From Hericium rajendrae (Eukaryota; Basidiomycota; Agaricomycetes; Russulales; Hericiaceae), in assembly GCA_033439255.1 (NCBI GenBank), contig CM065881.1:2852001-2916000 (forward strand): a stretch of 64,000 bases of DNA. The letters run 5' to 3'. The notes under the pieces were generated by a model. The model made no database searches and was not told the DNA's origin. It saw only the letters and a list, made by a program, of their open reading frames with translations. Below, piece after piece: positions 50,412-62,226 of this stretch. Made by a program: the position numbers and the translations under genes. The stretch's first letter is position 1. Every line of letters begins with the position of its first letter.

Positions 50412-51707
50412 TTAGCACGACCCCAGCGTCACCCCATCATACGGCCCGTCGTGGTCCGACTCGTCCGAGTCGAAAATATTAGGCACGTCGCCGACGATGC
50501 ACAAGTCCGACGTATTATCCTGGCCTGCGCGCAAGCATAAGCGCGCCGCCCGGACAAAACAAGACAACAACGAAAGCGTACCGGGGCATGCGTCCCACGC
50601 GCCCGAATCCTGGATGTGCACCTCGCCCGCCGGGTGCACGTACCCGAGGAAGCGGCCGGGCACGATCGGGACCGGATCCTCCTCGTTGTTGATGTGCGTG
50701 AGGTGCAGATGCGCGTCGACGTAGTCCGCGAAGGCCTGGTTTCCGACCTGCAGAGCGCACAGTCAGCGGTCGTGCGAGATAGGAGGGGTGGCGGGCGTAC
50801 GTACGCGAGGCATGCCGTAGGTGACGGTAGTCACGGTTGTGCCCGATGGGAGGTGCAGAGGCAAGTAGACGGAGTCGAGCAGCGCAAGGGCCGCACCTGC
50901 GGGATTAGATCGTCAGAGAACGCGCTATGGGTGCTGAGTACGCTGACTGACCGAGCGAGTGTCCCACCACGGTTACGGAGTTGGTGTTGTGCTGCGAGAG
51001 GCCGGTCTCAACTGCAGACAGAACATCGGCGGAAGACCTGATCAACGACAGGAGTTTCAGCTCCTCTACTACACGCACACGGTCGAACAGACCGACCTCT
51101 CTTGCGAATCTGCGAAGCCATCGTGCACCTCGACGTCGGAGCTGACGCCGGGGAACAAAGTCGAATCCAGCGGACGGAGGATGAAGTCGCCGTCTTCCAG
51201 GAGTGCAAGTCTGTGAGACAGGTCAGTTTTGCATGTGCGCTCCGTTTTAGGGGATCGGTCACGCACATGTTGCTAGTATTCGTCCCTTGGTGGGCGACGA
51301 TGACTGTATCCAAGGCTGGATCGAATCCAACGTACCCTATAGTGTGCTTTGATCAGCATCATATACGACAGTGTACTTCAAACAACGTACAGAACTGCTC
51401 GTTGCCTCCATTCCCTCCTGACGCGATAGGTTGGAAATCAGCATTCGCCTGGCATTTCGCTAGCACATAACGCGTCAGAGTTCCTACAGCGCCAGGAATA
51501 TGTGTGTAACGGACCACCGCACGTCCACGTCAAGGTCAAGGAGGGGTTGCAGTATGCAGCGCCCGCAAAGTACGTGTACGGCTTGTAGCTCGAGACCTGC
51601 GACGCGCTCAGCGTGGTGATCGACTGGCGCTTGGACACCGCCGCGCCGGATGCTGATCCAGCAAGACCAGACGCAATTGCGAGTGCCGTCAGCGCGCGGA
51701 AGAACAT
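50412..51707 (-). CDS. Secreted class 3 lipase, copy 1
   Basis: Eight exons: 51707-51515, 51459-51391, 51336-51267, 51210-51097, 51037-50952, 50896-50805, 50747-50582 and 50524-50412, giving 300 aa. A signal peptide (MFFRALTALAIASGLAGSAS, then Gly-Ala-Ala) precedes a KR processing site. The mature enzyme has TVIVAHQGTN, the nucleophile elbow VTVVGHSLGAALALLDSV, the acid in NNEEDPVPIVPG and a C-terminal DHDGPYDG holding the likely catalytic His. The family (Rhizomucor/Thermomyces lipase type) hydrolyses triacylglycerol or related esters outside the cell. The product is 70-75 percent like copy 2 by eye, with the first seven exon lengths identical. A TATA element (ACTTATAAG, 51775-51785) lies upstream. 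Confidence 0.93.
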
Positions 51708-51774
51708 GACGGAAATGAAACCGGCGTCGGAGAGGACAGGGGGATCCGATGCATGAACGTGAACAATGTGGACT

Positions 51775-51785
51775 TCTTATAAGTA
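51775..51785 (-). promoter_or_regulatory. TATA box of lipase copy 1
   Basis: On the minus strand ACTTATAAG lies about 70 bases before the ATG at 51707. Confidence 0.5.
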
Positions 51786-52846
51786 CATGGTCCTTGACCG
51801 GAAATAAGTCACGAATGGTACGGCACTTCCGGGCGCCGAGCTTGGCTGAAGCTGTTGAAGGTGTTTTCCATGCATGTCGCCTGCCCATGTGGAGATCAGA
51901 ACCACGGGATGCACATCCGTACAGCCAAGTCGTTGAGTATCGGCAGCCGCGGAAGCATTATCAGGTTGAGTGACACACTCAGTGATGACTTACCCATGTC
52001 AACACGCACGTTGGGAGCAACAGAGCGACTTGGGACATGGCAGTGAACGTTGGTCGGATGATTGTCGAAGCACAAAGACTGAGACACCTCCAGAGTCTTC
52101 GGTGACAGGTGCCGAAAGCACCGTTTTCGACGCTTTGGCGCTATCAACATAAGCACATGAACGCGAAGCCTCCGGATGGGAACATAGTCTCGCCGACCGC
52201 ATGCAGACTTAACTGTCGGAGACGCCTGACATAGCCACATAGCAAGACTCCGTGACGCCGCGCCAACGTTCGAGGATGCAACACAAGGTCAGTCCGATAC
52301 ACGGAGAAGATTGTCAACGACTTTCTTGGATGCACATGGGTTGATGTCACATACGGTACCTAAATGCCAAGATGAAGAGGTCTATGTTGTGATCAAGATG
52401 TGCTGATGATGAGAGTCAGCTCTCTTTCTGGATGCACCTAAAATCCGACACGGACTCACCTATCATACGTCTCCTTGGAATACCAGGAGTCGCTATTACT
52501 TAGACTACGAAAAGAAGATTTTCCAGTTTTGTCGAATCGAATGCATGGGGCGATTGCACAACCTAGGGCCGGGCACGGTCTATACATAACTGTGGCCCTT
52601 TCGTGTGTGAAGGTAGACGTGTTTGACCTCGACTTCCTTTCCGGATCAAAACTCTTAACGCCTTGAACCTGAATGAGCATCTAATGAGTACAAGGGAAGG
52701 CATGGCACGTTCGTTGGATTGCACATGATCAGCCCCATAAGATATATCAGGCCCAAGAACAACCACAAGACCGGCCAACAAGAAAGGGGTATACGGATCT
52801 ATGCTGTGACAGAAATGAACATAAGGGACGTATAGTTGGGCCGCTT
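51786..52846. other. Spacer between the two lipase genes
   Basis: About 1.1 kb without a recognisable gene. It should contain the copy 1 promoter and the copy 2 terminator. Confidence 0.5.
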
Positions 52847-54133
52847 TCAGCAGCCCATCGTAACACCGTCATAGGGACCATCATGGTCGAAGAGGCTGCC
52901 ATCAAACACTTCGGGAACATCACCAACGATGCATAGCGTGGAGGGATTGTCCTGGCCTGTGAAGCGTCTCAGACCGGCAAGTATCGAGCTGGCAGCATTA
53001 AGTCACGCACCTGGGCAAGCCTCCCATGAACCGGAATCCTGGATGTAGATCTCACCAGCGGGATGAACGTAGCCGAGAAATTCTCCAGGTACAATGGGGA
53101 TCGGATCTTCCTCATTGTTGATGTGCGTGAGATGCACATTGGCATCGACATAATCTGCGAAGGCTTGATTACCAACCTGGAGGCCCAAATTTAGCCGCTT
53201 GCCTGAGAAACAAGGGAAAAGCAACGTGCGCGGGGCAGGCCGTAGCCAACAGTCGTGAATGTCGTATCCGACGGAAGATGCAAAGGCAGGTATACGGAAT
53301 CGAGTAGGGCCAGGGCGGCGCCTGCATACAGAACTTCGGAATCTGTATTTGATTCGCGAGCTTGCTCTCATACCTAACGAATGTCCGACGATCGTGACAG
53401 ACTTTGAACCGTGGGCGTTGAGCGCGGTTTGAACGGCAGAGAGAACATCAGCCGCGGACCTATGGCCAATATGAACTCAGTTCACAAATCAGATGGCAGA
53501 GAAAAAGGAGACCTACCTTGACTGGGACCCAGCGAAACCGTCGTGAACCTCGATCGCCGAATCAATTGCAGGAAAGAGCGTCGAGTCCAGATTGACAAGC
53601 TCAAATTTAGCATCGACCAAATCGGACAGACTAGATGAAGATAGCAGGATACACATCAGACGCCAGCTGAGAGTTCAATCCAAATTGCGTACAAGTCTGA
53701 TGGGTGTGTCCCCTGGTGGGCTACGATGACGGTCGCTTGCGCGGGATCCCATCCAACGTACCCTACCGTTCATTAGTGTGAGGCACGACAGCCAAATACA
53801 GGGCACTTACAGAACTGTGTGCTTTCGCCATCGCCTCCAGAAGCGACGGGTTGGAAACCAGAGTTAGCATCGCAGTTAGCTGCCGCAGTCAAATTGGATC
53901 ATGAAAATTAAGATTTCAAAGCAGAACATGGCTAACTTACCGCCGCAATTCCAGGCGAGGGTCGCGCTCGGTTGGCAATACGCAGCACTGGCGAAAAATG
54001 TGAAAGGCCTGTAGGACCCGATCTGCGACGTCGAAATGGCGGACTGTCGCTTGGAGATCGCAGCGCCGAATGTCGACGCAGGGAGGAGCGCACACAGCGC
54101 GAAGAGGATCGTGGCAAAGCGGTAAGGCGCCAT
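52847..54133 (-). CDS. Secreted class 3 lipase, copy 2
   Basis: Eight exons: 54133-53941, 53879-53811, 53762-53693, 53630-53517, 53459-53374, 53321-53230, 53176-53011 and 52956-52847, giving 299 aa. A signal peptide (MAPYRFATILFALCALLPAS) and KR site match copy 1, as do the nucleophile TIVGHSLGAALALLDSV, the acid in NNEEDPIPIVPG and the final DHDGPYDG. The sixth intron starts GCACGT where copy 1 has GTACGT, so it is probably a GC-AG intron created by one base change; the frame requires the same exon end. The two copies lie head to tail 1.1 kb apart. The sequence gap suggests an old tandem duplication with selection on both. A TATA element (CTTATAAAC, 54228-54236) lies upstream. Confidence 0.92.
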
Positions 54134-54227
54134 TAATGCGAAATCTCAACGTCGTCTAGGCCGGGAGTATCGCAAGCGCAAGCGCAGGCGGTGGGAACCT
54201 AGGGCAAGTCACTGACGCGCGCAGCTG

Positions 54228-54236
54228 GTTTATAAG
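54228..54236 (-). promoter_or_regulatory. TATA box of lipase copy 2
   Basis: On the minus strand CTTATAAAC lies about 95 bases before the ATG at 54133. Confidence 0.5.
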
Positions 54237-55016
54237 AGTCCTGCATACCAACGCAACAGCGATCCATCTGCTGTGCTTCTGCGATGCGTGGGACGCCGCG
54301 TTGGATGATCGAGAATGATTTCAAAGGAATGCCCGAAGTCGCTAAGAGTACAACGACGCGCCATCGCTCCCTATGCACGCGCACTTCGCAAGTCCTTCGA
54401 GCTTGATGTCCGCGAAGATAAAGCACAAATGCCATATGGCTAGATGTGCTCCATGTGCCTAGAAGAACTAGCTCCCCATGAACAACGATGCTGCAGATAT
54501 TTATAGATCTGAAACTAGTATCAGAAGGCATCTGACGATCGTAAGCTCTGTGTCTGATGAATTCCTGATCAAGGACATACAAGGATGTACCGCCTCTGCC
54601 ATACAGACTGACTATAGCATATGGTATAGTTTTCACATGCACCCTCCGCGTCAGGCTTTAAGTGGACGACTCGGACACAGCAGTCTTCAAATACCTCAGA
54701 GTCAACTCTCTTCGGATTTGGGACGACGCAATTCAAGAGCCAAAAGAAGATGGTGGTAGTTTTGGTCGAAGCTGAGGCTATGTGACGTTTGGCCTTTGTG
54801 ACAGTGACGAGCCTCAACTGGCGCTGTTCCCCGAGACGTCCGAGCTGAAGCTGAAGTTCGATTCCACACTGCCATACAGCTTGTACTGAAATTTGCGATA
54901 CTTGTGGAACTGGAAGTACTATCCTCGACCGCGGCTGTCCGATGGGCGGTACTACTTATATATATCACTAACATCAATAAGTGCTTTCACCTAGGCCTTC
55001 CCCACGTCAGCCTACC
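54237..55016. other. Intergenic between lipase 2 and the TOR fragment
   Basis: No conserved coding signal. It should contain divergent promoters for the lipase and, if transcribed, the TOR fragment. Confidence 0.4.
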
Positions 55017-55913
55017 ATGACTGACGTCCTGTCCAACGTATTCGCGGGGCTCAAAGATCAGTGCGAAAAGACGCGTTTACAGTCTGCTGTCGAGCTCCGG
55101 GTTTATGTACGTATCTGGGCCATAATTCTAGGGACGAACTGACTGACATCTTACCGGTCGTGGCTCTAGGTCTCGACGAGCTTTGTAGCAATGTCGTCGG
55201 ACGCCGCAGCAAGTGTCTGGGAAGGAGAATCGGGAATCAACAGACGGCTTTTTGACCTCGTACACAGCCCAAGTAATATTGAGAACTTGGGTGGTATATT
55301 GGCCATTAGTGCGTGCCATGCGGTGGTGCCATGAGCGCTAGTGCTGGCGTATCTGACACGGCCATGGCTAGAACATCTTCTTGACGTAGAGACAGTACAA
55401 TCCAAGCGCAATCTCTTCCGATTCTACAATCATTCCAAGGCTCTGCTCCCGAACAATGATATCAACGTCATGATCGCTGCATCCAGGACCTTCGGACAGG
55501 TGGTAAAGATGGGCGGTGCAGCATTTGGAGAACGTTTCATGGACTACGAAGTACCGGCAGCCGTTGGTCTACTCCAAAGTACGCTCCAAATCGACCCTAT
55601 CGTTGGAAGATACGCCGGAGTCTTGATTCTGAAGGAGCTTGCGCGGAACGCGCCCACACAAATTCACCCGCATCTCGACCTAGTATATAACAATATCCTG
55701 GATCCTCTTCGGGATCCGTGCATCATCGTCAGGGAAGGTGCTGCGGAGCTGCTCGCTGCATGCCTGAAATTTACCACAGAGGGGCGACAGGCTCCGAGTC
55801 ATTATCTATACAAGGCTCTGTGGAATTCATACAGGTGCCAGCCAAAAGCGATTGACGGTTCACTCTTCACTTATCGTGAGCTATTACTCCACGCAGGCAC
55901 GGTGGCACAGTGA
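55017..55913 (+). pseudogene. Detached N-terminal fragment of TOR kinase
   Basis: Exons 55017-55106, 55170-55308 and 55372-55913 give a clean 256-residue frame. It matches the extreme N-terminal HEAT repeats of fungal TOR (target of rapamycin): LSNVFAGLKDQCEKTRLQSA; INRRLFDLVHSPSNIENLGG; HLLDVETVQSKRNLFRFYN; ILKELARNAPTQIHPHLD; and the final GSLFTYRELLLHAG. A full TOR is about 2300-2400 residues. Here homology stops after HAG, and four unrelated residues precede a stop at 55913. The next 1.5 kb shows no further HEAT, FAT or kinase sequence. It is either a partial duplicate that lost the rest or a short protein with a HEAT domain. The frame and splice sites are intact, so it may be young or still translated. 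A full TOR gene presumably exists elsewhere. Confidence 0.75.
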
Positions 55914-56051
55914 ATATTCCCTTCACGACTTCCCCGAGTCAGTCAGTCAGCTTCGACATTATGCCACAACTCTTCAGGCATCCCCTGGTCTCGTCGCTGG
56001 AGCATCAATTCTTATTGACGTTACCGTGTCGTACATCATATTTCCAAGTGG

Positions 56052-56267
56052 TTAGATATAGGATGCGACAGGCATAAATGTGAATAACAGAATATCCGAA
56101 GCATACCACACTCCATTTTGTCCTGCATAAAGCAAGCTAAATGTGATCCAATGCTCAGAGCCTCCGTAAAAGACCATTGCGTACCACTCCCGAATATCAT
56201 CATGATTTGTTACAGATCCGTTCAACTCGGCGGCGGCGTAATCGACAGTGGAGATGCTGCAGCCCAT
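56052..56267 (-). CDS. Possible small protein, unknown
   Basis: A 71-codon minus-strand frame starts MGCSISTVDYAAAELNGS and contains WYAMVFYGGSEHWITFSLLY before a hydrophobic end (DILLFTFMPVASYI). Aromatic content and the lack of rare codons suggest coding. The start lies inside the octamer repeat, and an upstream exon is possible. The family is not recognised. Confidence 0.3.
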   Translation of the reverse strand: MGCSISTVDYAAAELNGSVTNHDDIREWYAMVFYGGSEHWITFSLLYAGQNGVWYASDILLFTFMPVASYI

Positions 56268-56289
56268 CAGCCCATCAGCCCATCAGCCC
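56260..56289 (+). repeat. Octamer tandem repeat
   Basis: The unit cagcccat is repeated three times plus a partial copy. Confidence 0.9.
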
Positions 56290-57434
56290 GCCGTTGAAGC
56301 TGCCCACTCTCGTGCGTGACGCCTGTGAGGGCCACGGGGAAGGGGGTGCAGAGAGGCGCGAGGCGGTAGCGTAGAGAGGCGCGAGGATGTCCGACGGCAA
56401 GCATGAATTTCAAAAGGATCCGCGGAGGCTTCGATTCTGCAAGTAGATCAGCATGGCCCATCACAATGAAGCATTCAGAAAGGCTCAGGGAAATGAAATT
56501 TTAGATCATGATGTACATTGTACATTCATTGTCTAATTAAAATAAAGGCATCATAGCAAGGACGGAAGCGCCGTCCTCTGCGTAAAGAAAAGACCACTCA
56601 CGTAGCGAATTAGTTGGGTCTATCCATGTTATGCCAGTACTCGTGATTGGGTATAGGTTGCTCTTGAAGTTGAGGTTGAGGTATGATCGCTTTACCGTAT
56701 GAGCGTAAGGTCAATCCGAGTCAAATCTGAGCGCAGATAGTCTGATGCTCCCTGGCGGTGACACTGTTCGGTGACGAACAGCATTAGAAACAGCGGCGCC
56801 GTCCAAGGTAGATGGACGAAGGCAAGAAACAGCTCCTTGACGTTGAAGGAAACATGATCATCTCAAGGTATGGAATGCGTGCGGTAATCTGTAGAATAGA
56901 GATATCGGTTAGCAAACAATGTCTATGAAGATTTTAAGATAGAGAAGATTCAGAAAAGGCGATGATAGCGTCTTATGCAACCACGAAGGTTGCTCTGACT
57001 GACGTGCAAATGTCGAAAGCATTCGTCCTAAAGTTGTTGAGAAGAGCTTGCACTTACCAGCGGTGTCCAGGCTAGCAAAACTGAGAGCGAGGAGGTGAAC
57101 CCTCGAGGCCTAGGGTCCACAAGACAAATGATTTCACACCGAACGAAAGATAAAAGCGCATCGTATGACCTGAAACAAGGAATAAAGCGAAGGCTGGGTC
57201 GACATGGTGGTTGAGTTTGAGTGGACAGGTGATGTCAACCGATTAAAAGGCGATGGGAATTTTCAGACGGGCAGTAAGAGTCTGTGCGGCCGGATTAGGA
57301 GACGCGTCTCGCGCGACGCGTTATTTGTGTCTGTTGGCATGCTCCCCGCATTCACAGCCATTACATGCTGCTCGTCTCTTCGACAGCGATTATATCTTCC
57401 TTATCTTAAACTGACAATTCTGCAGCTACCGCAG

Positions 57435-59265
57435 ATGGCTGGAATCAAACCTGTCAATCGCATAGGTAACACTCTACTTTTTTGAACGGCCGGCGCATGC
57501 GTTTATGGTATTGCGCGCAGCGTCTTCATCGACCTCTACCAGGAAGCGCGGCGTCGAGAGCAACTCATCAGACGAAGCGCCAGCAAAAATACAGAAGGGC
57601 GCGTCATACCTGGTTTGATATGGTACTTCGAGCACTAAAGCCGACTTGCAGTCTTCCCAATATTCGCAAAGCCATCCGAACACGCTGCCGACGGCGCGTT
57701 CCAGTGGATCAAGCCTGCACTGGGGCCGAAGCGCACCTGCATGCATGGTGTGCACCTGACACCTAAGGCCTCGAATTCAGTTGCGGTCTTCGACTTGGAT
57801 GGGACAGTTATCAAGTCACAGTTTGCCGGTCGGAAGAAAGTCAAGGGTGGTGGTCCCCATGAATGGCACTGGTGGCGGGACGTCGTACCGAAGAAATTGA
57901 AAGAGGCTCATGAATCTGGGTATGTCATGAGCTGCCTTGTCAATTCCTTGGCTGAAAGCACAGACGCTAGAATGTCCGTCGTGCTTATTTCCAATCAAGC
58001 CATCAAACAGCTGGACGATTGGAAGATGAAGATACCTCGCATCGCCAAAGCCGTACGCAGTAGCCTTATGTCCTCCACATCTACATATTGTCTCATAATC
58101 AATCATTCAGCTTCCGGACGTGCCTTTCCGCATCTTCGCTGCTACTGCGAAAGATGGCTACCGCAAGCCCATGCCTGGCATGTGGTATGAGCTTGAGAAG
58201 ATCTTCCGCGCCGAAGGTGTCGAAATAGGTATGCCTTGCATGAATGCGCCGACAAAGTATTTACAATATCACATAGACAAAAGCACCTCGTTTTATGTCG
58301 GCGACGCTGCAGGACGTGCTGATGATTTTGCCTCGACGGATCGGAAGTTCGCTCAAAACGTCGGAATCCAATTCTACACCCCCGAGGTCTGTCTGTTTTC
58401 TTTGCTACTCGTATCAAGCCTCTCATCGCCTCTGCAGGAGTATTTCCTTAAATTACCTAAAGCACCATACAAACTACCCGGCTTCAATGTGTCGTCACTG
58501 AAACCGAGTATGCGCTGTCCTCCATTCTCTACCCTCTTCTAACTTTGTTATGATTTCCAGGCGCCAAACCATCGGAAACAGACATCGTCCCCCCATCTTC
58601 CAAGCCAGAAGTTGTCCTCTTCGTGGGCATGCCCTGCCTCGGCAAATCATCCGCCTACCGGAAATACTTCAGCCCAGAAGGCTACGTCCACATCAGCCAA
58701 GACGCACTGGGAAGCCGAGCGAAGTGTGTGAAAGCGACCGAGGAGGCATTGAAGAGCGGAAAGAGCTGTGTGATCGGTGAGCTCTGCAGAATGATGTCCG
58801 ACGCGATCTCCCTAATGCGATAGCTGCAGATAACACGAATCGCGATCGATCGACGCGGAAATATTACATTGACCTTGCTAAGAAACTGAGGACGCCTGTG
58901 AGGTACGTCGGGTAGAAGACATGTGGAGTGGCACTCAGTGAATTTTACAGATGTCTTTTATTCGAAGGATCCCAGGAGCTTGCATGGCACAATAACCTTT
59001 ACCGCGCATACAACCTGCCTCCATCAGTGGCCGAACGAGAGGCAGGTCCCTCCTACTCTCTGACCATAACCCCAGTCTTACAGCCTTCTGACAGCCGAAG
59101 CGCGACCTCGTCCCATACATGGCCTTCTCAAGCTTCTCATCAAACTACGAAGAGCCGAAGCTGGACGAGGGCTTTTCAGCCATAGTGAAAATGCCGTGGG
59201 TATTTGAAGGCGACGAAGAAGAGCGGAGGCACTGGAACATGTGGTTACAAATAGAAGGCAAATAG
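57435..59265 (+). CDS. Polynucleotide 3'-phosphatase/5'-kinase (PNKP-like)
   Basis: Exons: 57435-57465, 57521-57612, 57652-57919, 57971-58052, 58111-58228, 58277-58386, 58438-58507, 58561-58776, 58830-58902, 58951-59041 and 59095-59265, about 440 aa. The HAD phosphatase core is AVFDLDGTVIKS, VVLISNQ, then YVGDAAGR. The kinase has the P-loop FVGMPCLGKSSAYRKYF and CVIDNTNRDRSTRKYY. It removes 3'-phosphate and adds 5'-phosphate at broken DNA ends before ligation. Unlike the human enzyme there is no FHA domain, only a short Ser-rich leader with RKRGVE, as in fungi. The join between exons 2 and 3 is one base out of phase with any canonical splice, so an indel is suspected near 57612-57652. The last intron begins GCAGGT (GC-AG). 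It converges with the PSO2-like gene, 115 bp apart. Confidence 0.9.
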
Positions 59266-59380
59266 ATCATGTATGATTATATCCAGAGATACCCGTGCGG
59301 AAGCGATGCGTACAACTAGTCTACAGCATGAATTAATCGTGACAGATCCAACATATAATATCCTCCAGCCCAAGCAAGCC

Positions 59381-62226
59381 CTACCAGTAATCCAGCGTCC
59401 GATACGGCACGACCCCAGGCCCGCGCTTCTTCCTCTCCGCCTCCCACCGCGCGACCCACGCCGCGATCTTGGCGCGGCTGCCTTCGCTGTCGACGTTCAC
59501 CGTCGCGACGATGCGCGCCCAGTCAAGCGAGAGCGCGAAGCACGTGAGCTCGAAGAACGAGCTGTGCTCCGAGTACGGCACGCCGTACAGCTGGTGCGCG
59601 GGCGTGCTGTTGCGCATCGTGCGCAGGTGCGCGTGCGTGAACTCGCGGTGCGGCGTGCGCGCGACGATGTTCGCGACCGAGGGCGCGGTGGTGCCGACGG
59701 GCGGGGTATACCTGTCGAGACGCGTGAGCGAGGTGAATGGACCGGAAGGGCAAAAGGCACTGACGTCCAGCCGGTCGGACGGAATGCGAGAACCTTGCTC
59801 CAGTGTCCTTGCCATCGCTGGATGTACTCCTTGATCGTGTCCGAATTGATTATGCTGAGAGGGACGACATGCACGCCGGCCGCGAAGGGATCCTTGATCA
59901 GCATGGCGTGCAGCTCTGGGTCATCTTGACAGCGGAGAATGGCCGCTTTGCGCGAGTCGCAATATACTTTGGTCTGGAGCGCTCTAGCGATGGCTGTAGG
60001 GGTATATGAGTACAGCAGACAAGACATCCAAGTGTGGAGAACGGACCTTTGACGACGCGCTCCTTTCCAATAGAGTATGTCCTGTGTGGCGGGCCTCAAT
60101 CTCAAAGGCGCGAAGAAGATCCTACTGCGATATATACGCACCCGACTACGACAAGAGTCCTGTCGATCTTCTGGACTCCACAGTCTTCTATCTTGGGCAC
60201 AACGGTGAAAAAGCTGCTCACGCCTTTGGGCGTCCCATTCTGGCCAGAGACTATCCGCTTTGCAAGATCAGCACAAGCCGAGATCACCTGGGCCTGCGAC
60301 GGGAAACAATACTACGACAATCGACCCGTAAGCTCATAGCCACCGAAAATGCGCGGATAGTATACCTTCGGGTTTAGATACGTTGTATCCAGATATATGC
60401 AGTCAATGCGTTTGCCTTTGACAGCGGGATGCAGCACATGGTGCGGCGACGCTCGAAAGTCCCCACAGTGCAGATAGCGGAAGAGCCGCTTCGACCCGAC
60501 GAAGTGCGACTTGTATGCGCTATCGCCCGCGTCGACGGTCTGCAGCCCCTCGAACAGAAATAAGGACGACCCCGGACCTGCAAGATCGTGAATAAGCAAG
60601 GGCGTAATGTAGGTGGATAGAAACTGACAGTGATTTGCTTCGATGAGGGTCACTTGGACGCCGCCCGTGTTGGGAATCGTCGTAGGCACGTCCATGGGCA
60701 GCGGATATACCCATGTGCGGTCGACACGAAGCATGTGGATGATCAGGTTTGCGGTGCCCTCTGATTGGATTTTCGCGTCAGTGTGAGGCGTAAGGTGTCA
60801 GTATAAGCAAAGATGAATCTCGAGTCAGTATAAAGTATAAGCACAGCAGAGCGCGGACTGACCTGAGCAGTATATTGGACCATTCTTCCAATTGGAAGAC
60901 AAGTTCGTGTAATGGTCCGAATGCGCGTGTCTAGCCATAAAACACCGTGAATCAACCACGCACAATCCACTACAGCAGAGCCCTCACGTTAAGAAATATG
61001 CAGTAACGCCAGGAATCGCGCCATAGCGAAACGCATCGACCGCGATCGGCATGCCGGTCATGACCTTATAGAACGGCGCCTTCCTGCGCCCGCCATTGTT
61101 CTTCGTCGGCCGGAAGCTGCGGTCTTCCGCGATGGTGGCTTCTTTCCAGGCCTCATTTTCCTTGTGAGAGGACATGAGGACCGAGAATGCGTTTGCATCG
61201 CCTTTGGTGATAGGTATAGAAGTCGTCGCGTCGGGAGGTTGTGGAGAACCTTCGTCCTTGACGGGGAACGACGCGAGCCCGTCGGCGCAATTGTTGATGT
61301 GCTCCTGGATTTCCTACAGCAAAGAATGAGGAATTGCGTACTGCAGTTTTGGCCGACCGACGTACGAAAACGAAGAGGCCCGTGAGCGCCTTATCGCACA
61401 GAGGACATGCCTCGAGCCGCTGGCTGGCGTTGCTGTCCCCGGTGAGATCTATGTCAATGGAGTCTTCGACTTCATCTTCATCCGCGCGGGAGGTATCTGT
61501 CCCGCCTTCGGCAGGCGCGAGCTCGTCGTCGCCCATGCCCCATTCGTTGTCAATTTCCAAGATGTCATCCTGGCTGTCCGGAGGGCCAGCGGGGCTCCCC
61601 GTCTTCGATCCAGATGCTGCACAACCCGGCACAGGAGTATTGGACGATGTCGTGGATCCAGAAGTCGGTTGTAGCGTTGACGAGCTGCCACCCTCAGAAG
61701 ACGTAGACGACTTGGAAGGCCCAAATTTCGACTCGAGAAGCAGAAACGGCTTTCCAAACGTTTCGCCCCCGCCGGGCTCCCGCTTCACCGCATTGATCTC
61801 TCGAAGCGCAGCAGCCAGGTTCAAGTTCTGTTCGTTCTGTTCATTCCAGTACTTCGACGCGCCCGGCCGCGGTATTCGATCCGGCTCGCGTTTGGTCTTC
61901 TTGTTGGCCGGCGCACACTTCGCGCGCGGCACGTCGTTCACCTCTACGATCTCAACATCGCTCGACGAGCCGGCCCTGCGCTTGCGCGTCGGCGGGGGGT
62001 CGTCGTCGTCCGACGAGTCTATGACGATAATGTCCGCGTCCGGAGGCGGTGCGGCGCGCTGCTTGCCCTTCGCGTTGGCAGCGGGCTTGGTCGCTTTCCG
62101 CTGCGCTAGCGACGTACTGATGCTTGGCTTGCGTTTCTTGTCTGATTGCGGGCCTTGGGACAAAAACGCGTCTAGTGTTCCAGCTCTGGTGCCGGCGGGT
62201 CGAGACTTGGAGAAACTTGGGGCCAT
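59381..62226 (-). CDS. SNM1/PSO2-type DNA cross-link repair nuclease
   Basis: Nine exons: 62226-61366, 61313-60988, 60930-60863, 60760-60629, 60577-60366, 60311-60142, 60081-60047, 59993-59765 and 59711-59381, giving 787 aa. Residues 1-280 are disordered, with acidic runs, basic nuclear signals (TRKRRAG) and near residue 17 a DAFLSQ patch. A UBZ4-type zinc finger follows (CPLCDKALTGL, then HINNC), which binds ubiquitin at damage sites. The metallo-beta-lactamase/beta-CASP fold shows TAYFLTHAHSDHY, LIEANHC, FRYLHCGDFRASP and YLDTTYLNPK; the DRMBL end includes VVVGTYSIGKERV and VPYSEHSSFFEL. The family is a 5' exonuclease that resolves interstrand cross-links (yeast Pso2/Snm1, human DCLRE1A). 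All metal ligands seen are intact. It is longer than yeast Pso2 because of the leader. Confidence 0.95.

Larger units (their letters stand above)
55914..57434. other. Gene-poor stretch with one small open frame
   Basis: Apart from the features listed separately nothing is recognised. The interval 56470-57180 is AT-rich. No continuation of TOR was found. Confidence 0.45.
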
